The notes: generated by a model from the sequence alone, not told the origin. DNA of 64,000 bases from Paraglaciecola sp. T6c (GCF_000014225.1 NC_008228.1:4712001-4776000); one strand, 5' to 3'. Shown: positions 16,746-26,911, counted from the first letter of the stretch. Numbers and translations: made by a program.

Positions 16746-18998
16746 CTAGAACCGCTGTTTTGAAAAAACTAACGATACGCGCACACCAAGATGCTCATCC
16801 GCTTCTGAATAACGGTTTTCTATCTGAATATCACCACCGTGAAATTGTGCAATTGCCTTAGCAATAAATAGCCCCAACCCAAGGTGTGGCTGTGAAGTAG
16901 CATGCTCAGGGCGTACCGATACCATGGAATCAAATAGCTTATCCTCCATATCATTCGGTAACGGTGGGCCATCATTTTCAATGGTAAGTAAATACTTACT
17001 TTCTTTCAGGCTAAGTCGGATAAAAATAAGGGTATGCTCAGGACTAAACTCAAGGGCGTTGGCAATGATCTTATCCAGCATTTGGCCAAATAAATCACCT
17101 GAGCCGAGCAGCAGCACATCCCCTGCCTCGTTTACGTAAGCAAACTTATGACTAGCGTAGGTCATTCGATAACCTTCGACATAGCCGCTGAGCAAGGCGT
17201 TCATATCAAAGTCCTCTCGCTCGTTGCTTTGTACTGCCTGCTCCAATCTGGTCGCTTCACTCATATTATTTAAAATCGTGCTGAGGCGTTTAATCCCAAG
17301 TTGCGCTCGTTCAATGTACTGGGCATCTTCATCTGTCTGCTGACTTAATTGCAGATTTTCTAAGGACGATTTCACTATTGCCACAGGGGTGCGCAACTCA
17401 TGGGATAAACGGGCTGACATATTTTGCAAATAAGTGTTGTACTGCCCAAGTTTACTCAGCACGATATTAAACGTGTTCGCTAAATCACCAATTTCATCTC
17501 CCGCGGTGGCACTGGGAATTGTGCCAATGATTTTACCGTGCTGGTCAATCGCCGCCTCTGTTTGATTTCTAAGCTTACGGATGCGAAACGACATCCTAGA
17601 GGCGAATAAAAAAAGCGCCAAGGTCCCTAACCCCATCACGGCTAATATCACATGAAATAGTTTTTCGAGGGCGAGGTTTCTTAGCGTGCGAATACCGTTG
17701 GTGGTTTGCTCAACGACCACAGCCCCCATCACATTCTCATCTATAAAAATGGGGTGCGCCGCCGACAGAATAACCGCTTTATTATCTGGGCTTAGGCGCC
17801 ATAAAGAGGCCGGTGTCCCCATTAGCGCTTGATTAATATCTTGTCCTTGCAACGCATACGCATCTTGTAAGTCATCAATAAAATCCGCTGGGGGCTTGGT
17901 CAGAATTTGATAGTACAGGGGTAATAACCATTTCTGCTCTATGCTTTGCCACCAGCTAGCTTGCTGATCCTTGTTTGATGAATAAGCGCTGCTGCTTAAA
18001 CCAACCGATTTATGAATATTGCCAGAGCGAGCCAGTACCCGTTTGTGTTTATCAATGACCCATACCCTTGCGTTTGAGTATTTTAACCCTTTGAGAATGT
18101 TCTCTATCTCCGGTGATGGCACCAAAACCGTGCCAAGGGTATCGCTCTTGTTCGGGTTGGCGGTACCTATGCGATAGCGTATTTCCCGAGTTTGTGGGTC
18201 GTCAACATCCGTAATGGCAAAGGCGATTTTGCTACTCATCATGGCCAAAGGGAATCGCAGTTCTACGTTGTAGCCCTTAGCAGTGTTTAACCATCGGCCT
18301 TGAATTTGCGTTTCAAGTGAAACAGGGCGCATAGAGTCCACAGATTCAGATAGCAAATACGCGTTAACCCAGCCTGCCTCTTGCGGAGCCACAACATAGC
18401 GTTTAAAGCTACCGTCAGGGCCAGTCATGGCTATTTGCAGATAGTCATTCCGGTCGACCCGCAGACTGTTTTTAGCCCTTAGCAATACCCTCTCATCGGT
18501 GACTTCGAACATGGCGTATAGGTACTCACCAAATTGCCCCACCATATGCCGAAAATGCAAGCTGCTGGGCTGGTAATCGTCGCTGTCATTAAGGTAATCA
18601 AGTAGATGCGCTCGCCCATACTCAAGGCTTAAATGCTGATAATCCAACCAATCATCTAGCTTGCCATCTAAGCGGATTGGGTCGTGAATTTTATGGGCGT
18701 ATAAGTCGGTCCCAGGTTTTACATCGGTCAGGTAAGCGCTTTGGGTATCAAATAAAGCGGGCCGCTCATGCAAGGCGGTCGCAACTGCACGCGCAGTGCC
18801 AACCATGGTTTGCTCTTGCCCAATACGTAGATAGCTTTCTAGCTCCCACACGTATTGATACCCAAGCCAAGGAATGGCAAACAGAAATATCGACAAAGCG
18901 AGTAATTTTAAGCGTATACCAAAGCGAAATCGAAACCGTCCCTTGTTGTAAACATGATTCACTTTGCGACTTTTAGCTAGACTGGTAGAGCGACTCAT
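16746..18998 (-). CDS. Sortase-system histidine kinase (PdsS-type)
   Basis: A 750-residue membrane kinase: transmembrane helix (about 28-46), a very long periplasmic region (about 50-445) of the kind in the dedicated sortase kinase, second transmembrane helix (about 448-470), a HAMP-like linker, HisKA (His in SHELRTPVAIV, about 535) and HATPase (ENDGPPLP and LGLGLFIAKAIA). The position next to a response regulator and opposite an OmpA protein, VIT/VWA target and class GN sortase identifies it as the kinase of the proteobacterial dedicated sortase system. Its signal is unknown. It begins two bases after the regulator's stop codon, so the pair is translationally linked. The ATG at 18998 is preferred over the TTG at 19001. 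Confidence 0.88.
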   Translation of the reverse strand: MSRSTSLAKSRKVNHVYNKGRFRFRFGIRLKLLALSIFLFAIPWLGYQYVWELESYLRIGQEQTMVGTARAVATALHERPALFDTQSAYLTDVKPGTDLYAHKIHDPIRLDGKLDDWLDYQHLSLEYGRAHLLDYLNDSDDYQPSSLHFRHMVGQFGEYLYAMFEVTDERVLLRAKNSLRVDRNDYLQIAMTGPDGSFKRYVVAPQEAGWVNAYLLSESVDSMRPVSLETQIQGRWLNTAKGYNVELRFPLAMMSSKIAFAITDVDDPQTREIRYRIGTANPNKSDTLGTVLVPSPEIENILKGLKYSNARVWVIDKHKRVLARSGNIHKSVGLSSSAYSSNKDQQASWWQSIEQKWLLPLYYQILTKPPADFIDDLQDAYALQGQDINQALMGTPASLWRLSPDNKAVILSAAHPIFIDENVMGAVVVEQTTNGIRTLRNLALEKLFHVILAVMGLGTLALFLFASRMSFRIRKLRNQTEAAIDQHGKIIGTIPSATAGDEIGDLANTFNIVLSKLGQYNTYLQNMSARLSHELRTPVAIVKSSLENLQLSQQTDEDAQYIERAQLGIKRLSTILNNMSEATRLEQAVQSNEREDFDMNALLSGYVEGYRMTYASHKFAYVNEAGDVLLLGSGDLFGQMLDKIIANALEFSPEHTLIFIRLSLKESKYLLTIENDGPPLPNDMEDKLFDSMVSVRPEHATSQPHLGLGLFIAKAIAQFHGGDIQIENRYSEADEHLGVRVSLVFSKQRF

Positions 18999-19003
18999 CA
19001 AGG

Positions 19004-19717
19004 TTAATGGCTCATGCCATTTTTCCAGCGATAACCCATGCCATAAACCGTTTCAATACGATCAAACTGACTGTCGACTTGCTGGAATTTCTTGCGAATA
19101 CGTTTGATGTGCGACGTAATAGTACTGTCATCTACCACCATTTTTGACTCATCCATCAACTGTTGGCGGCTTTTAACATGCCCTGCATACTTGGCAATGG
19201 CGTGTAGCATCCAAAATTCAGTCACTGTTAGCTCAATGCCTTGTGTTTGCCAACTGACGGTCATGCGCTTGCTGTCGATACTTAATTCACCTGTCTGTAT
19301 TACGTCCTCTGACAATTGGGGTTGATTCAACAGCGCCACACGGCGAAACAAGGCAGCGATGCGCGCCAACAAATGAGGCAAACTAATGTCTTTTGTTAGG
19401 TAGTCGTCTGCCCCCATGCGTAAACCGCAAATGGTGTCGTAGTCGTTATCTCTGGCAGTGAAGAAAATGATCGGCAAGGTTTTGGATAAACTGCGTAATT
19501 GCTGGCAAACCATAAAGCCGCCATCGATCTCGTCCTGTAATCCAATATCAATGATCGCCAAGTCAGGCAGGCGCTGAGCAAAACCTTGCTCAGCCTGCCG
19601 GCGATTGGCATAACAGATAACCTCGTATCCTTGTTTTTTGAGGGCTGCGGCATAGTTTTCTCGAATAGCGAGATCGTCTTCCACTAGCGCAATACGTTGA
19701 GACATAACCACACTCAT
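19004..19717 (-). CDS. Sortase-system response regulator (PdsR-type, OmpR family)
   Basis: A 237-residue regulator: receiver domain (about 5-120; acidic pocket EDD, phospho-acceptor Asp in AIIDIGL, Lys in LTKD) and an OmpR/PhoB winged helix (about 135-235, ending YGMGYRWK). It forms an operon with the kinase immediately downstream. It is divergent from the OmpA/VWA/sortase genes, which are its likely targets (inference); tandem repeats at 19726-19793 are candidate binding sites. The ATG at 19705 (MSQRIALVEDD) is a possible alternative start. Confidence 0.88.
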   Translation of the reverse strand: MSVVMSQRIALVEDDLAIRENYAAALKKQGYEVICYANRRQAEQGFAQRLPDLAIIDIGLQDEIDGGFMVCQQLRSLSKTLPIIFFTARDNDYDTICGLRMGADDYLTKDISLPHLLARIAALFRRVALLNQPQLSEDVIQTGELSIDSKRMTVSWQTQGIELTVTEFWMLHAIAKYAGHVKSRQQLMDESKMVVDDSTITSHIKRIRKKFQQVDSQFDRIETVYGMGYRWKNGMSH

Positions 19718-19725
19718 ATTATTCA

Positions 19726-19793
19726 GTGACGCACTTTACTCGGCGACTGCACTTTAATAGGTCGCCGCTTTATTTGGTGACGTCACTATATCC
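19726..19793. repeat. Imperfect 16-18-bp tandem repeats between pdsR and pdsO
   Basis: Four similar units start at 19726, 19743, 19761 and 19777 with the shape GTGACG-CACTTTA-T-G. The second (GCGACTGCACTTTAATAG) and first are closest, the third and fourth more degenerate. The array begins 9 bp upstream of the response regulator start and lies in the divergent promoter region, as expected for an array of regulator binding sites. Confidence 0.55.
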
Positions 19794-19948
19794 TAAAAAT
19801 CAGACATTTTGCTGACATCAGTAAATTTCCATTTTTTCGCCACAATTGCCCCAAAGATTGCCATTTTTCACGCATTAAATCGCCGCAAATTCGCTGTGTA
19901 ATAGTGCAATCAAAAACGCCAACCTTCAAAAAAAGTAAAGGAACTATC

Positions 19949-20773
19949 ATGAAATATAGCGCAATTGCACTTACCCTCGCACTGCTCATCAACCACGCTG
20001 TTGCCCCACTGACTTACGCGCAAACAACGCCACATGCCCAAACCACGAAGGAGAAATCTGCCCAGTCAAACACCCAGAATGATCTCGTTGGCTTTGCCTC
20101 AGGCGCATTATTAGGCACTGCAGTCGGTGGGCCAGTAGGCGGCGTGATTGGCGGTATAATGGGCCTGTTTATTTCAAATGATATGAACAACGACAATGCA
20201 TTAGCCCAAGCTCAGTCTGGACTGAGGCAAAAAGAGCAGCAATTGGTTGCCTTACGCCTCGCTCAGCAGCGTATGTATCAGCAAGAAAATCCCGACAATC
20301 ACACCGCACTCACCGCGAGCTTAGAGAGCCATAACGTTACAGCGCATCACGGCACAGAGCAGCAAAGCACAGAACAAACAACTGAGTCGCACTCTATAAC
20401 GCCAATTGAAACGAATATTCAATTTCGCACCGGCTCTCATGCTGTTGAATCCCATTATCACAGGCAGTTAGATTTAATTGCTGCGCTTGTGCGTCAGTCC
20501 CCTGATCTACAAATAACCTTAGCGGGCTACGCCGACGAGCGCGGCAGTTCTCATTATAACCAAGCGCTTTCTCAGCAAAGGGCTATCAGCGTTAAACGTT
20601 ACTTAACAAAGCAGCACGTGCCTGGCGCGCAATTGCACACTGAGTCTTTTGGCGAGTCCGCCGTGTCGAGTGATAAAAGCGAGCCAGAGAGTTGGTTTTT
20701 CGCCCGTAAGGTCACGTTATCTATCCAGCCCGCGTCTCATTCATCGCTTATGGCTGCTTCGCCACGTAAATAG
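19949..20773 (+). CDS. Sortase-associated OmpA-family protein (PdsO-type)
   Basis: A 274-residue exported protein: signal peptide (about 1-26), a glycine-rich hydrophobic patch (about 52-78, ASGALLGTAVGGPVGG) like glycine-zipper segments of outer-membrane proteins, a Gln/Glu-rich linker, and an OmpA peptidoglycan-binding domain (about 150-260, ITLAGYADERGSSHYNQALS with the family Asp and Arg). It likely ties the envelope assembly to peptidoglycan. Start 19949 has AAAGGA seven bases upstream and the signal peptide directly after it. First gene of the pdsO-target-sortase operon, 20 bp ahead of the next gene. Confidence 0.85.
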   Translation: MKYSAIALTLALLINHAVAPLTYAQTTPHAQTTKEKSAQSNTQNDLVGFASGALLGTAVGGPVGGVIGGIMGLFISNDMNNDNALAQAQSGLRQKEQQLVALRLAQQRMYQQENPDNHTALTASLESHNVTAHHGTEQQSTEQTTESHSITPIETNIQFRTGSHAVESHYHRQLDLIAALVRQSPDLQITLAGYADERGSSHYNQALSQQRAISVKRYLTKQHVPGAQLHTESFGESAVSSDKSEPESWFFARKVTLSIQPASHSSLMAASPRK

Positions 20774-20793
20774 ACCTAAACCGGAGAACAGGA

Positions 20794-23187
20794 ATGTCCC
20801 TATTACTTAAATTCAGCGGGCTGCTGTTGATTGTTAGCACCATAGGCGTGTTGCACAGCGCCGCTTCTCAATACCTTATTCAGCCCGACGTTGAGGAAAG
20901 CAAAATGCAAAACGAACAACATAGGGCCAGTTTTAATGGCCGTATTAGTCGCCCACAAACCCGGGACGACAGTGCTCCCATCGTGTATGTCGACTCTATT
21001 AATGACGTCGCCCAAGGCAGTCTATTTTACTTACGTGACGCTTCAGAAGCACGCTCGCGCGCGAACGTAAATGGAAGCAAAATGGGCGTTCCCCCTAGTG
21101 AAAACAACAATGATGATCCCAGTCAACTTCATCAAAAACGCCGTTATCAGCTTAGTCCTCTGTTAAGTACCGATGTAAAAATCGATATCACAGGCATGAT
21201 AGCCAGAACCAAGGTTACTCAGCGTTTTCATAACCCTAGTCAAGATTGGGTAAATGGGATTTACGCCTTTCCTTTACCTGAAAATGCCGCCGTCGATCAT
21301 CTCGATATGCACATAGGTGAGCGGAGAATCAAAGGCAAAATCATGCCCAATGCACAAGCCAAGGCGCATTTCGAGCAAGCTAAAACTCAAGGTAGAAAAG
21401 CCAGCTTAATTGAACAACATCGCCCCAACCTTTTCACTAATACTATTGCCAACATTGGCCCAAATGAATCCGTCAGCATCACGATTGAATATCAACAGGT
21501 GGTTGGGTTTGACGAACAAACATTCAGTTTGCGCTTTCCCATGACAATAACACCGCGATATTCACCCAATAATGCGACTGACAAGAGTACAGTCACCACG
21601 GTCAATACTCAGGGATGGGGGCAAAGCGTGACAGCAATAAGCCAGCAAATAAAAACAGCTGATGAGCCCGCCAACCCGATTCGCTTAAGCGTTGAGCTAG
21701 ACAGTGGCTTTGCACTGACCGCTGACGACATTACTAGCGAACATCACCCTATCAACATCAGCCAACAAGGAGAGAAAAACAGTGGCTATCACATTGAATT
21801 GGCTCAAGAGCATATCGCCAACCAAGACTTCGCTCTAACGTGGCAACCCGCCTTAAGCGATGCTCCCAGTGCAGCACACTTTAGCGAAACCCAAGGCAAG
21901 TATCGTTATGGGCTAGTGATGCTTACTCCACCTGTGCAAGATGCATATCATTCCACTGGCGGAGCCGTCGCCCAACAGATGCCCTCAAGAGAAGTGGTGT
22001 TCTTACTCGACACCTCAGGCTCTATGGCGGGGGAATCGATTGTGCAAGCTAAGCGTGCTGTAGACTTTGCCTTAACGCAGCTGCGCCCAGAAGATAACGT
22101 CAATATTATTCAATTTAATGACGCCCCCCAAGCGTTATGGAAACGTGCCATGCCCGCTACAGCCAAACATATTCAGCGCGCACGAAATTGGGTGGCCAGC
22201 TTACACGCAGATGGCGGCACTGAAATGGCCCCCGCGCTAACATTAGCGTTAAACAAACCCTCACTCCATAGGGATGATAGCGATTTACTTGGCTCCCACA
22301 AGCTTCGCCAAGTGGTCTTTATCACCGATGGCAGTGTGAGCAATGAAGATGCCTTAATGAGCCTGATTGAAAGTAAGTTGGCGGACAACCGTTTGTTTAC
22401 TATCGGCATTGGTTCGGCGCCCAACAGTTATTTTATGACCCAGGCCGCACAAGCTGGCCGGGGCACCTTTACCTACATTGGCGACATTCAACAGGTACAA
22501 CACAAGATGACGGCATTGTTTAACAAACTGACTCGCCCTGTGATGCAAGATATACATATTGAATTTGCCCGAGAGACCGAGTTTTACCCCAGTGTTATTC
22601 CTGACTTATATGCCGCCCAACCTTTGGTTATTCATTACCGAGTGCCGGTGACACACCTTGAAAATGGCATGCAACTGCAACAACCCGACAATGCACTCAA
22701 GGTGACGGGTTGGCAGTCAGCACGAGCAGTATCAAGCAAACCTTGGTCAATCCGCATGCCCCTGAGCCCCACAACCAAACGCGCCGGCTTAGGCGTTGCT
22801 TGGGCGAGAGAGAAAATCACACAACTCAGTCATACCTTGCGCCGAGAACGCGACAGCGAAATGCGCCCAATGATGCGTAAAAAATGGCAAGACGGCATTA
22901 CAAATATTGCCCTTGAGCATCATATTGTAAGCCAGTTCACTAGCCTTATTGCCGTGGATGAAAAGCCGCCTACCCCCCAGGACGTTAAACCAGAGCACGA
23001 GAACAGCAAAAACACACCCATTAACCACAACGCGCCTGTTGGGTTTGCTATGGCGAGGTCACACATGACTGGGTTACAAAGGGTTGGCCAATTGCCGCAA
23101 ACGGCCACCAATGCACCGCTGCATATCACCTTAGGGCTGCTACTTTTGGGAATTGCACTGTTCGCGCGCCAAAAACGTTTGTCATGA
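20794..23187 (+). CDS. Marine proteobacterial sortase target protein (VIT + VWA)
   Basis: A 797-residue exported protein: signal peptide (about 1-26), VIT domain (about 118-240), VWA domain (about 398-570) with a complete MIDAS start (DTSGS, 406-410), and a C-terminal sorting signal. The sorting signal consists of LPQTA (767-771), a hydrophobic helix (about 776-791) and a basic tail RQKRLS. The form matches inter-alpha-trypsin-inhibitor heavy-chain-like proteins that are the sole partner of class GN sortases. The fifth motif residue is Ala rather than the canonical Gly of LPXTG. The last codons overlap the sortase start (ATGA). It probably binds a ligand through a metal ion at the cell envelope. 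Confidence 0.9.
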   Translation: MSLLLKFSGLLLIVSTIGVLHSAASQYLIQPDVEESKMQNEQHRASFNGRISRPQTRDDSAPIVYVDSINDVAQGSLFYLRDASEARSRANVNGSKMGVPPSENNNDDPSQLHQKRRYQLSPLLSTDVKIDITGMIARTKVTQRFHNPSQDWVNGIYAFPLPENAAVDHLDMHIGERRIKGKIMPNAQAKAHFEQAKTQGRKASLIEQHRPNLFTNTIANIGPNESVSITIEYQQVVGFDEQTFSLRFPMTITPRYSPNNATDKSTVTTVNTQGWGQSVTAISQQIKTADEPANPIRLSVELDSGFALTADDITSEHHPINISQQGEKNSGYHIELAQEHIANQDFALTWQPALSDAPSAAHFSETQGKYRYGLVMLTPPVQDAYHSTGGAVAQQMPSREVVFLLDTSGSMAGESIVQAKRAVDFALTQLRPEDNVNIIQFNDAPQALWKRAMPATAKHIQRARNWVASLHADGGTEMAPALTLALNKPSLHRDDSDLLGSHKLRQVVFITDGSVSNEDALMSLIESKLADNRLFTIGIGSAPNSYFMTQAAQAGRGTFTYIGDIQQVQHKMTALFNKLTRPVMQDIHIEFARETEFYPSVIPDLYAAQPLVIHYRVPVTHLENGMQLQQPDNALKVTGWQSARAVSSKPWSIRMPLSPTTKRAGLGVAWAREKITQLSHTLRRERDSEMRPMMRKKWQDGITNIALEHHIVSQFTSLIAVDEKPPTPQDVKPEHENSKNTPINHNAPVGFAMARSHMTGLQRVGQLPQTATNAPLHITLGLLLLGIALFARQKRLS

Positions 23188-23900
23188 TTTCAGGCGCTGA
23201 ACTAGGCACCAACGTGCGCGATAACGAGGCAAAGTGGGCTGTGTGGTTTAGCCGAGATAGTCTAAAAAGTGCTCTGTTAGGCGCGATCTGGCTCACATGC
23301 TTAGTTGGCGGCGGGCTATTGGTTTCAAACGGTGCGTACATGTGGGCGAAGGCACAATTTGCGCAAGTGCTTATCGCCAGCGCTTGGCAACGCAGCATGC
23401 ATGCAGCCGAAGTTAACATCCCTTCCCATAGCGCTAATCAAACACTCGAAGCGCAAGCCATAAAAACCAAACCTTGGCCATGGGCTGATACCTACCCTGT
23501 GGCCAAACTAACGTTACCGAGTAAGTCATTAGGCTCGTTATCGGGAGAGCCCTTATACGTTTTAGCAGGGGCATCAGGGCGTACAATGGCATTTGGGCCT
23601 GGGCATATGAGTGCGACTCCACTCCCATTTGAAGGCGGCAATAGTGTCATCACGGGTCACAGAGATACTCACTTCGCCGCCCTGCAATACCTGAACAAGG
23701 GAGATTCCATAGACGTGCAAACTCTCGAAGCGCAAGGGCAGTACCGTGTCACATCGACCTTCATTGTGCATCAAAGCCAAACTCACATCATCGAGTCACA
23801 AGGCGCAGATCAACTCACATTAATCACCTGCTACCCGTTTAACGCAATGACACCCAACCCGACGATACGCTATGTGGTCAGTGCTGAACGCGTGCGATAA
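23184..23900 (+). CDS. Class GN (Gram-negative marine) sortase
   Basis: A 238-residue membrane-anchored transpeptidase: one N-terminal transmembrane helix (about 29-50) and the sortase beta-barrel (about 100-235). The catalytic triad is visible: His159 in ITGHRDTH, Cys216 in TLITCYPF and Arg229 in TIRY. It should cleave the LPQTA signal of the VWA protein encoded immediately upstream; the two reading frames overlap by four bases. The acceptor nucleophile in a Gram-negative envelope is unknown. The set of kinase, regulator, OmpA protein, target and sortase is complete here. Confidence 0.92.
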   Translation: MISGAELGTNVRDNEAKWAVWFSRDSLKSALLGAIWLTCLVGGGLLVSNGAYMWAKAQFAQVLIASAWQRSMHAAEVNIPSHSANQTLEAQAIKTKPWPWADTYPVAKLTLPSKSLGSLSGEPLYVLAGASGRTMAFGPGHMSATPLPFEGGNSVITGHRDTHFAALQYLNKGDSIDVQTLEAQGQYRVTSTFIVHQSQTHIIESQGADQLTLITCYPFNAMTPNPTIRYVVSAERVR

Positions 23901-24111
23901 CCAGCGATTGCCGTTCGGTTGTTTTAGGCGGCAAAAGCCTTCCTAAGAACGCCCTATCACTGAAGGCAAAAGTAGCCCTTGGCTTGTATATTGGTCTGAT
24001 TTTTTTGGCTTATTTATTGCAATCTGAGATTGATTGCGTAGTCAAATTTAACCCTCGGCCAGACTCGTGGTCGAAGCGCCCGGTTGCACTTTATTTTCAG
24101 CAGAGGATGTT

Positions 24112-24573
24112 ATGTATATAAATAGCCCTAATCAAGTCAGTCGTATTTACCAAATGAGCGATACCGCGACTTCGGTCGCTACAGATTTGAATGCGGCCAA
24201 TAAAAATCAAACAACAGATAAGGTAACGCTCAGTGACGCAGGGTTAAATGCCGAGAGTAAATTACAGGAGATCGCCGCCAAGTATAATCCAAACAATATG
24301 TCTTATAATGAACTGGTCAGCATGGGTACAGAGCTGCTCGAAAATGGATTAATAACATCCCGAGAGAGCTTAACCTTAATGGCTCCCCCTAGTCGAAATT
24401 TTGCCCCCGATGAGAAATACGACACCATCGCCCTAGCCAAGCAGTCAGCGGCGTTTGATCAGTCCCTAGGCACAATCCATAGCAAAGACGCAAAACTAAG
24501 AGCGAGCGTGCTTGAAATGTTGCAAACGATACAAGACTTGTCAGGCAATAGCAGCCAAAATAGAGAAGCTTGA
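24112..24573 (+). CDS. Uncharacterised 153-residue protein
   Basis: Not assigned to a named family. The start is set at 24112 (ATG, with AGAGGA four bases upstream) rather than 24067. There is no signal peptide or membrane segment. The N-terminal 50 residues are polar and Asn/Thr/Ala-rich, as in disordered leaders, with a DKVTLSDAG motif near 41. The middle NMSYNELVSMGTELLENGLIT looks like a short helical domain. The gene stands alone 212 bp after the sortase; base usage resembles its neighbours. A regulatory or adaptor role is possible but not shown. Confidence 0.6.
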   Translation: MYINSPNQVSRIYQMSDTATSVATDLNAANKNQTTDKVTLSDAGLNAESKLQEIAAKYNPNNMSYNELVSMGTELLENGLITSRESLTLMAPPSRNFAPDEKYDTIALAKQSAAFDQSLGTIHSKDAKLRASVLEMLQTIQDLSGNSSQNREA

Positions 24574-24704
24574 GTACCACCATATGGCCTCTTCTCTAAA
24601 CCGTAATATGGAATTTGAAGTGGGTTTAGGGTAATTTGCGCCGCTGTATATCACTTACCAACACAATTTACTCACTACCATTATGGGGTTAAGCAAGGAA
24701 AAGC

Positions 24705-26138
24705 ATGAAGCTCGCTATCTTATTTATTTTTATTCTTCATTGCGCCAATGCTGTGGCGAGCGGTATTTACAGCGAAGTCCCCGCATCTATCGATTCAAAT
24801 GCGCGTTATGTTTTTTATTCTCACGGTTTGATTGTCGAAGGCGTTGACACAACGCCAGAACATCCGTCTTGGGGCCCTTATGATTTCCCTGCAATACTTA
24901 AGACCTTTTCAACGCTAGACGCCTTCATTATAGCTGAGCACAGGGCGAAAAATACTGACCCTTTTGAGCATGCCAAGAAACTCCAACATCAAGTTCAGTA
25001 CTTAATGAAAGAGGGCGTATCCCCCAGTAATATAACGCTAGTGGGGTTTTCTCGCGGCGGTTTTATCACCGCTATCACCTCAAGCTACCTAGCTAATAGT
25101 GATATTAATTATGTGATTTTAGCTGCTTGCACCAGCAGCCTTGCCACTCATAATGATGTGACTTTACAGGGTAATATCCTCTCAATTTATGAGACTTCAG
25201 ATACCGTTGGCTCCTGTAAAAACGTCATACAGCGCAGTGGTCATAAGGTGACGTCATTTGAAGAAGTTTCAATTTCTACAGGGCTAGAACATGGCGCTTT
25301 CTACCGGCCACATAACGCGTGGGTTGAACCACTTAAAAAATGGTTAAACAAAGCACCCGAAAAAGCGGCTTATAGCGTCCCCAGAAGTGAGGTAGTTGAA
25401 CTGGAAGAGCCTATATCAAAAAGAGTTTATCCGCTTTTCATCAAGCTTCCTCGCTCTTACCGCACCAATGAACGTAAGCATTATCCAGTGATCTATCTCA
25501 CTGACGCACCCTACAGTTTTCCACTGGTCTCTGGCGCTACTCGATTCCCCATGAACAGTGGCACAATGGAAGAAGCAATCATTGTAGGCATTTCATACGC
25601 TAAAGGGTCGAAAGGCGCATCAAGCAGAATCAGAGATTTTACCCCTGCGAAAGCCAGCGATTGGAAACTAGAAACAGGCGGCGCAAAAGCCCACTTGACC
25701 TTTATTCAAGACATAGTGTTCCCATATATCGAGTCAAATTACCGCGCCCATGCTGAAAACAGAACATATGTAGGCAACTCCCTTGGCGGACTATTTGGCG
25801 CCTATGTGTTATCTACGACCCCAGAAACATTCTCAGCGTATGTGCTAGGCAGCCCTTCCGTATGGTTCAATAATGACTACTTACTGTCGCTGGCGATGCA
25901 AAGCCCGGAACATAAAACCAAGGTGTATCTTAGTGTCGGTAACCTAGAGTCGCCAGAATTCGGTGAGCGTAAAGACATGGTGAAGGGCGCTCAATTGCTC
26001 GCTGAAAAAATAACGGCTGGCGCATCAGAGAATGTAAAACTCAATTTTAAGATTATTGATGGGGCCACACACGCTACCGCATTTCCAACCACGTCCATAC
26101 AAGGGCTCGACTGGATATACGGCAAGCATGAGTTTTAG
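24705..26138 (+). CDS. Exported double alpha/beta-hydrolase (lipase-like + Fes/esterase D-like)
   Basis: A 477-residue protein with a signal peptide (about 1-18). The N-terminal half (about 25-215) is a small alpha/beta-hydrolase with the nucleophile elbow GFSRGG (about 115). The C-terminal half (about 225-475) is a putative esterase of the esterase D/IroE type, with GNSLGGLFGAYV (about 359) as elbow and a late His in GATHATAF. Such C-terminal domains hydrolyse ferri-siderophore esters or other esters. Two catalytic domains in one chain is the notable point. No siderophore receptor or biosynthesis genes are adjacent, so the substrate stays open. Confidence 0.75.
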   Translation: MKLAILFIFILHCANAVASGIYSEVPASIDSNARYVFYSHGLIVEGVDTTPEHPSWGPYDFPAILKTFSTLDAFIIAEHRAKNTDPFEHAKKLQHQVQYLMKEGVSPSNITLVGFSRGGFITAITSSYLANSDINYVILAACTSSLATHNDVTLQGNILSIYETSDTVGSCKNVIQRSGHKVTSFEEVSISTGLEHGAFYRPHNAWVEPLKKWLNKAPEKAAYSVPRSEVVELEEPISKRVYPLFIKLPRSYRTNERKHYPVIYLTDAPYSFPLVSGATRFPMNSGTMEEAIIVGISYAKGSKGASSRIRDFTPAKASDWKLETGGAKAHLTFIQDIVFPYIESNYRAHAENRTYVGNSLGGLFGAYVLSTTPETFSAYVLGSPSVWFNNDYLLSLAMQSPEHKTKVYLSVGNLESPEFGERKDMVKGAQLLAEKITAGASENVKLNFKIIDGATHATAFPTTSIQGLDWIYGKHEF

Positions 26139-26168
26139 CCCTCAATTAAGCGCGATTATTTAGCACTT

Positions 26169-26759
26169 CTACACGTGTTTGCCGCCTGTCCAGCCGCCTT
26201 GGGCGAGCACGTCTTCACCTAGCGCTTTGGGCGTAGCTTCTAAATCTGTGGCCATGGAATCATTCCAGCGGTTTAGAAAACCATATAAACAAATAGCGCC
26301 TAGAATTTCGACGATTTCATCTTCTTCCCAGTAGGCTCGCATGCGTGCCATAAGTGGCTCATCCACCGCGTTCGGCACTGAACCTGCGGCAAGGGCATAA
26401 TCAAGGGCCACGCGCTCTGCATCTGAATAAAGTGGGCTGGTTTGGTATTCCCACACTGCGGCGACCTTTTCATCAGAAATACCGTGAATTTTAGCGGCTA
26501 TTAAGGAGTGCGCTTCACAATATTGGCAACCTGCAGCTCGGCTTGAAAAGTGTGCCAATAGACGTTTGAAACCTAAATCAACCGTGCCGTCTTTTGCCAT
26601 CACCGCTTTGGTTAACACCCCAAAACCGCGTACGATGTCTGGTCGGCGCTGCATCGTTAGCAAACTATTGGGTACAAAACCTAAAATTTGTTCAAAGATT
26701 GCGAAGTCTTCTGCTAATTCAGGTGTGGTTTCTTTGGGTAAAGGCTGCATATGGGCCAT
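26169..26759 (-). CDS. AhpD-like / carboxymuconolactone decarboxylase family protein
   Basis: A 196-residue all-helical protein with the peroxidase-type motif CQYCEAHS (about 67-74), giving the Cys-x-x-Cys-x-x-x-His redox site of AhpD-like alkylhydroperoxidases. It may reduce peroxides or act as a thiol disulfide partner; the substrate cannot be assigned. A good ribosome site is present (AGAGGAAAATCC before the ATG). It is convergent with the double hydrolase and divergent from the ABC exporter operon, with no evident operon partner. Confidence 0.8.
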   Translation of the reverse strand: MAHMQPLPKETTPELAEDFAIFEQILGFVPNSLLTMQRRPDIVRGFGVLTKAVMAKDGTVDLGFKRLLAHFSSRAAGCQYCEAHSLIAAKIHGISDEKVAAVWEYQTSPLYSDAERVALDYALAAGSVPNAVDEPLMARMRAYWEEDEIVEILGAICLYGFLNRWNDSMATDLEATPKALGEDVLAQGGWTGGKHV

Positions 26760-26902
26760 GGATTTTCCTCTCTTGTTATTGTTGGTATATTAATTTCGAT
26801 GTGCGCATTGCTGCTTATATACACCGAACTTCTTTTGGGACTAACAAACTAAAAACCTTACATTTTATTCAGTGCCCATCATGTTCTATTCAGTCATCGC
26901 CA

Positions 26903-26911
26903 TGGTATAAT
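26903..26911 (+). promoter_or_regulatory. Extended -10 promoter for the ABC exporter operon
   Basis: TGGTATAAT is a perfect extended -10 element. The -35 position (26883-26888) is a poor match, which is common with extended -10 promoters. The start site would be near 26918, about 118 nt before the ABC ATPase start codon. Confidence 0.5.
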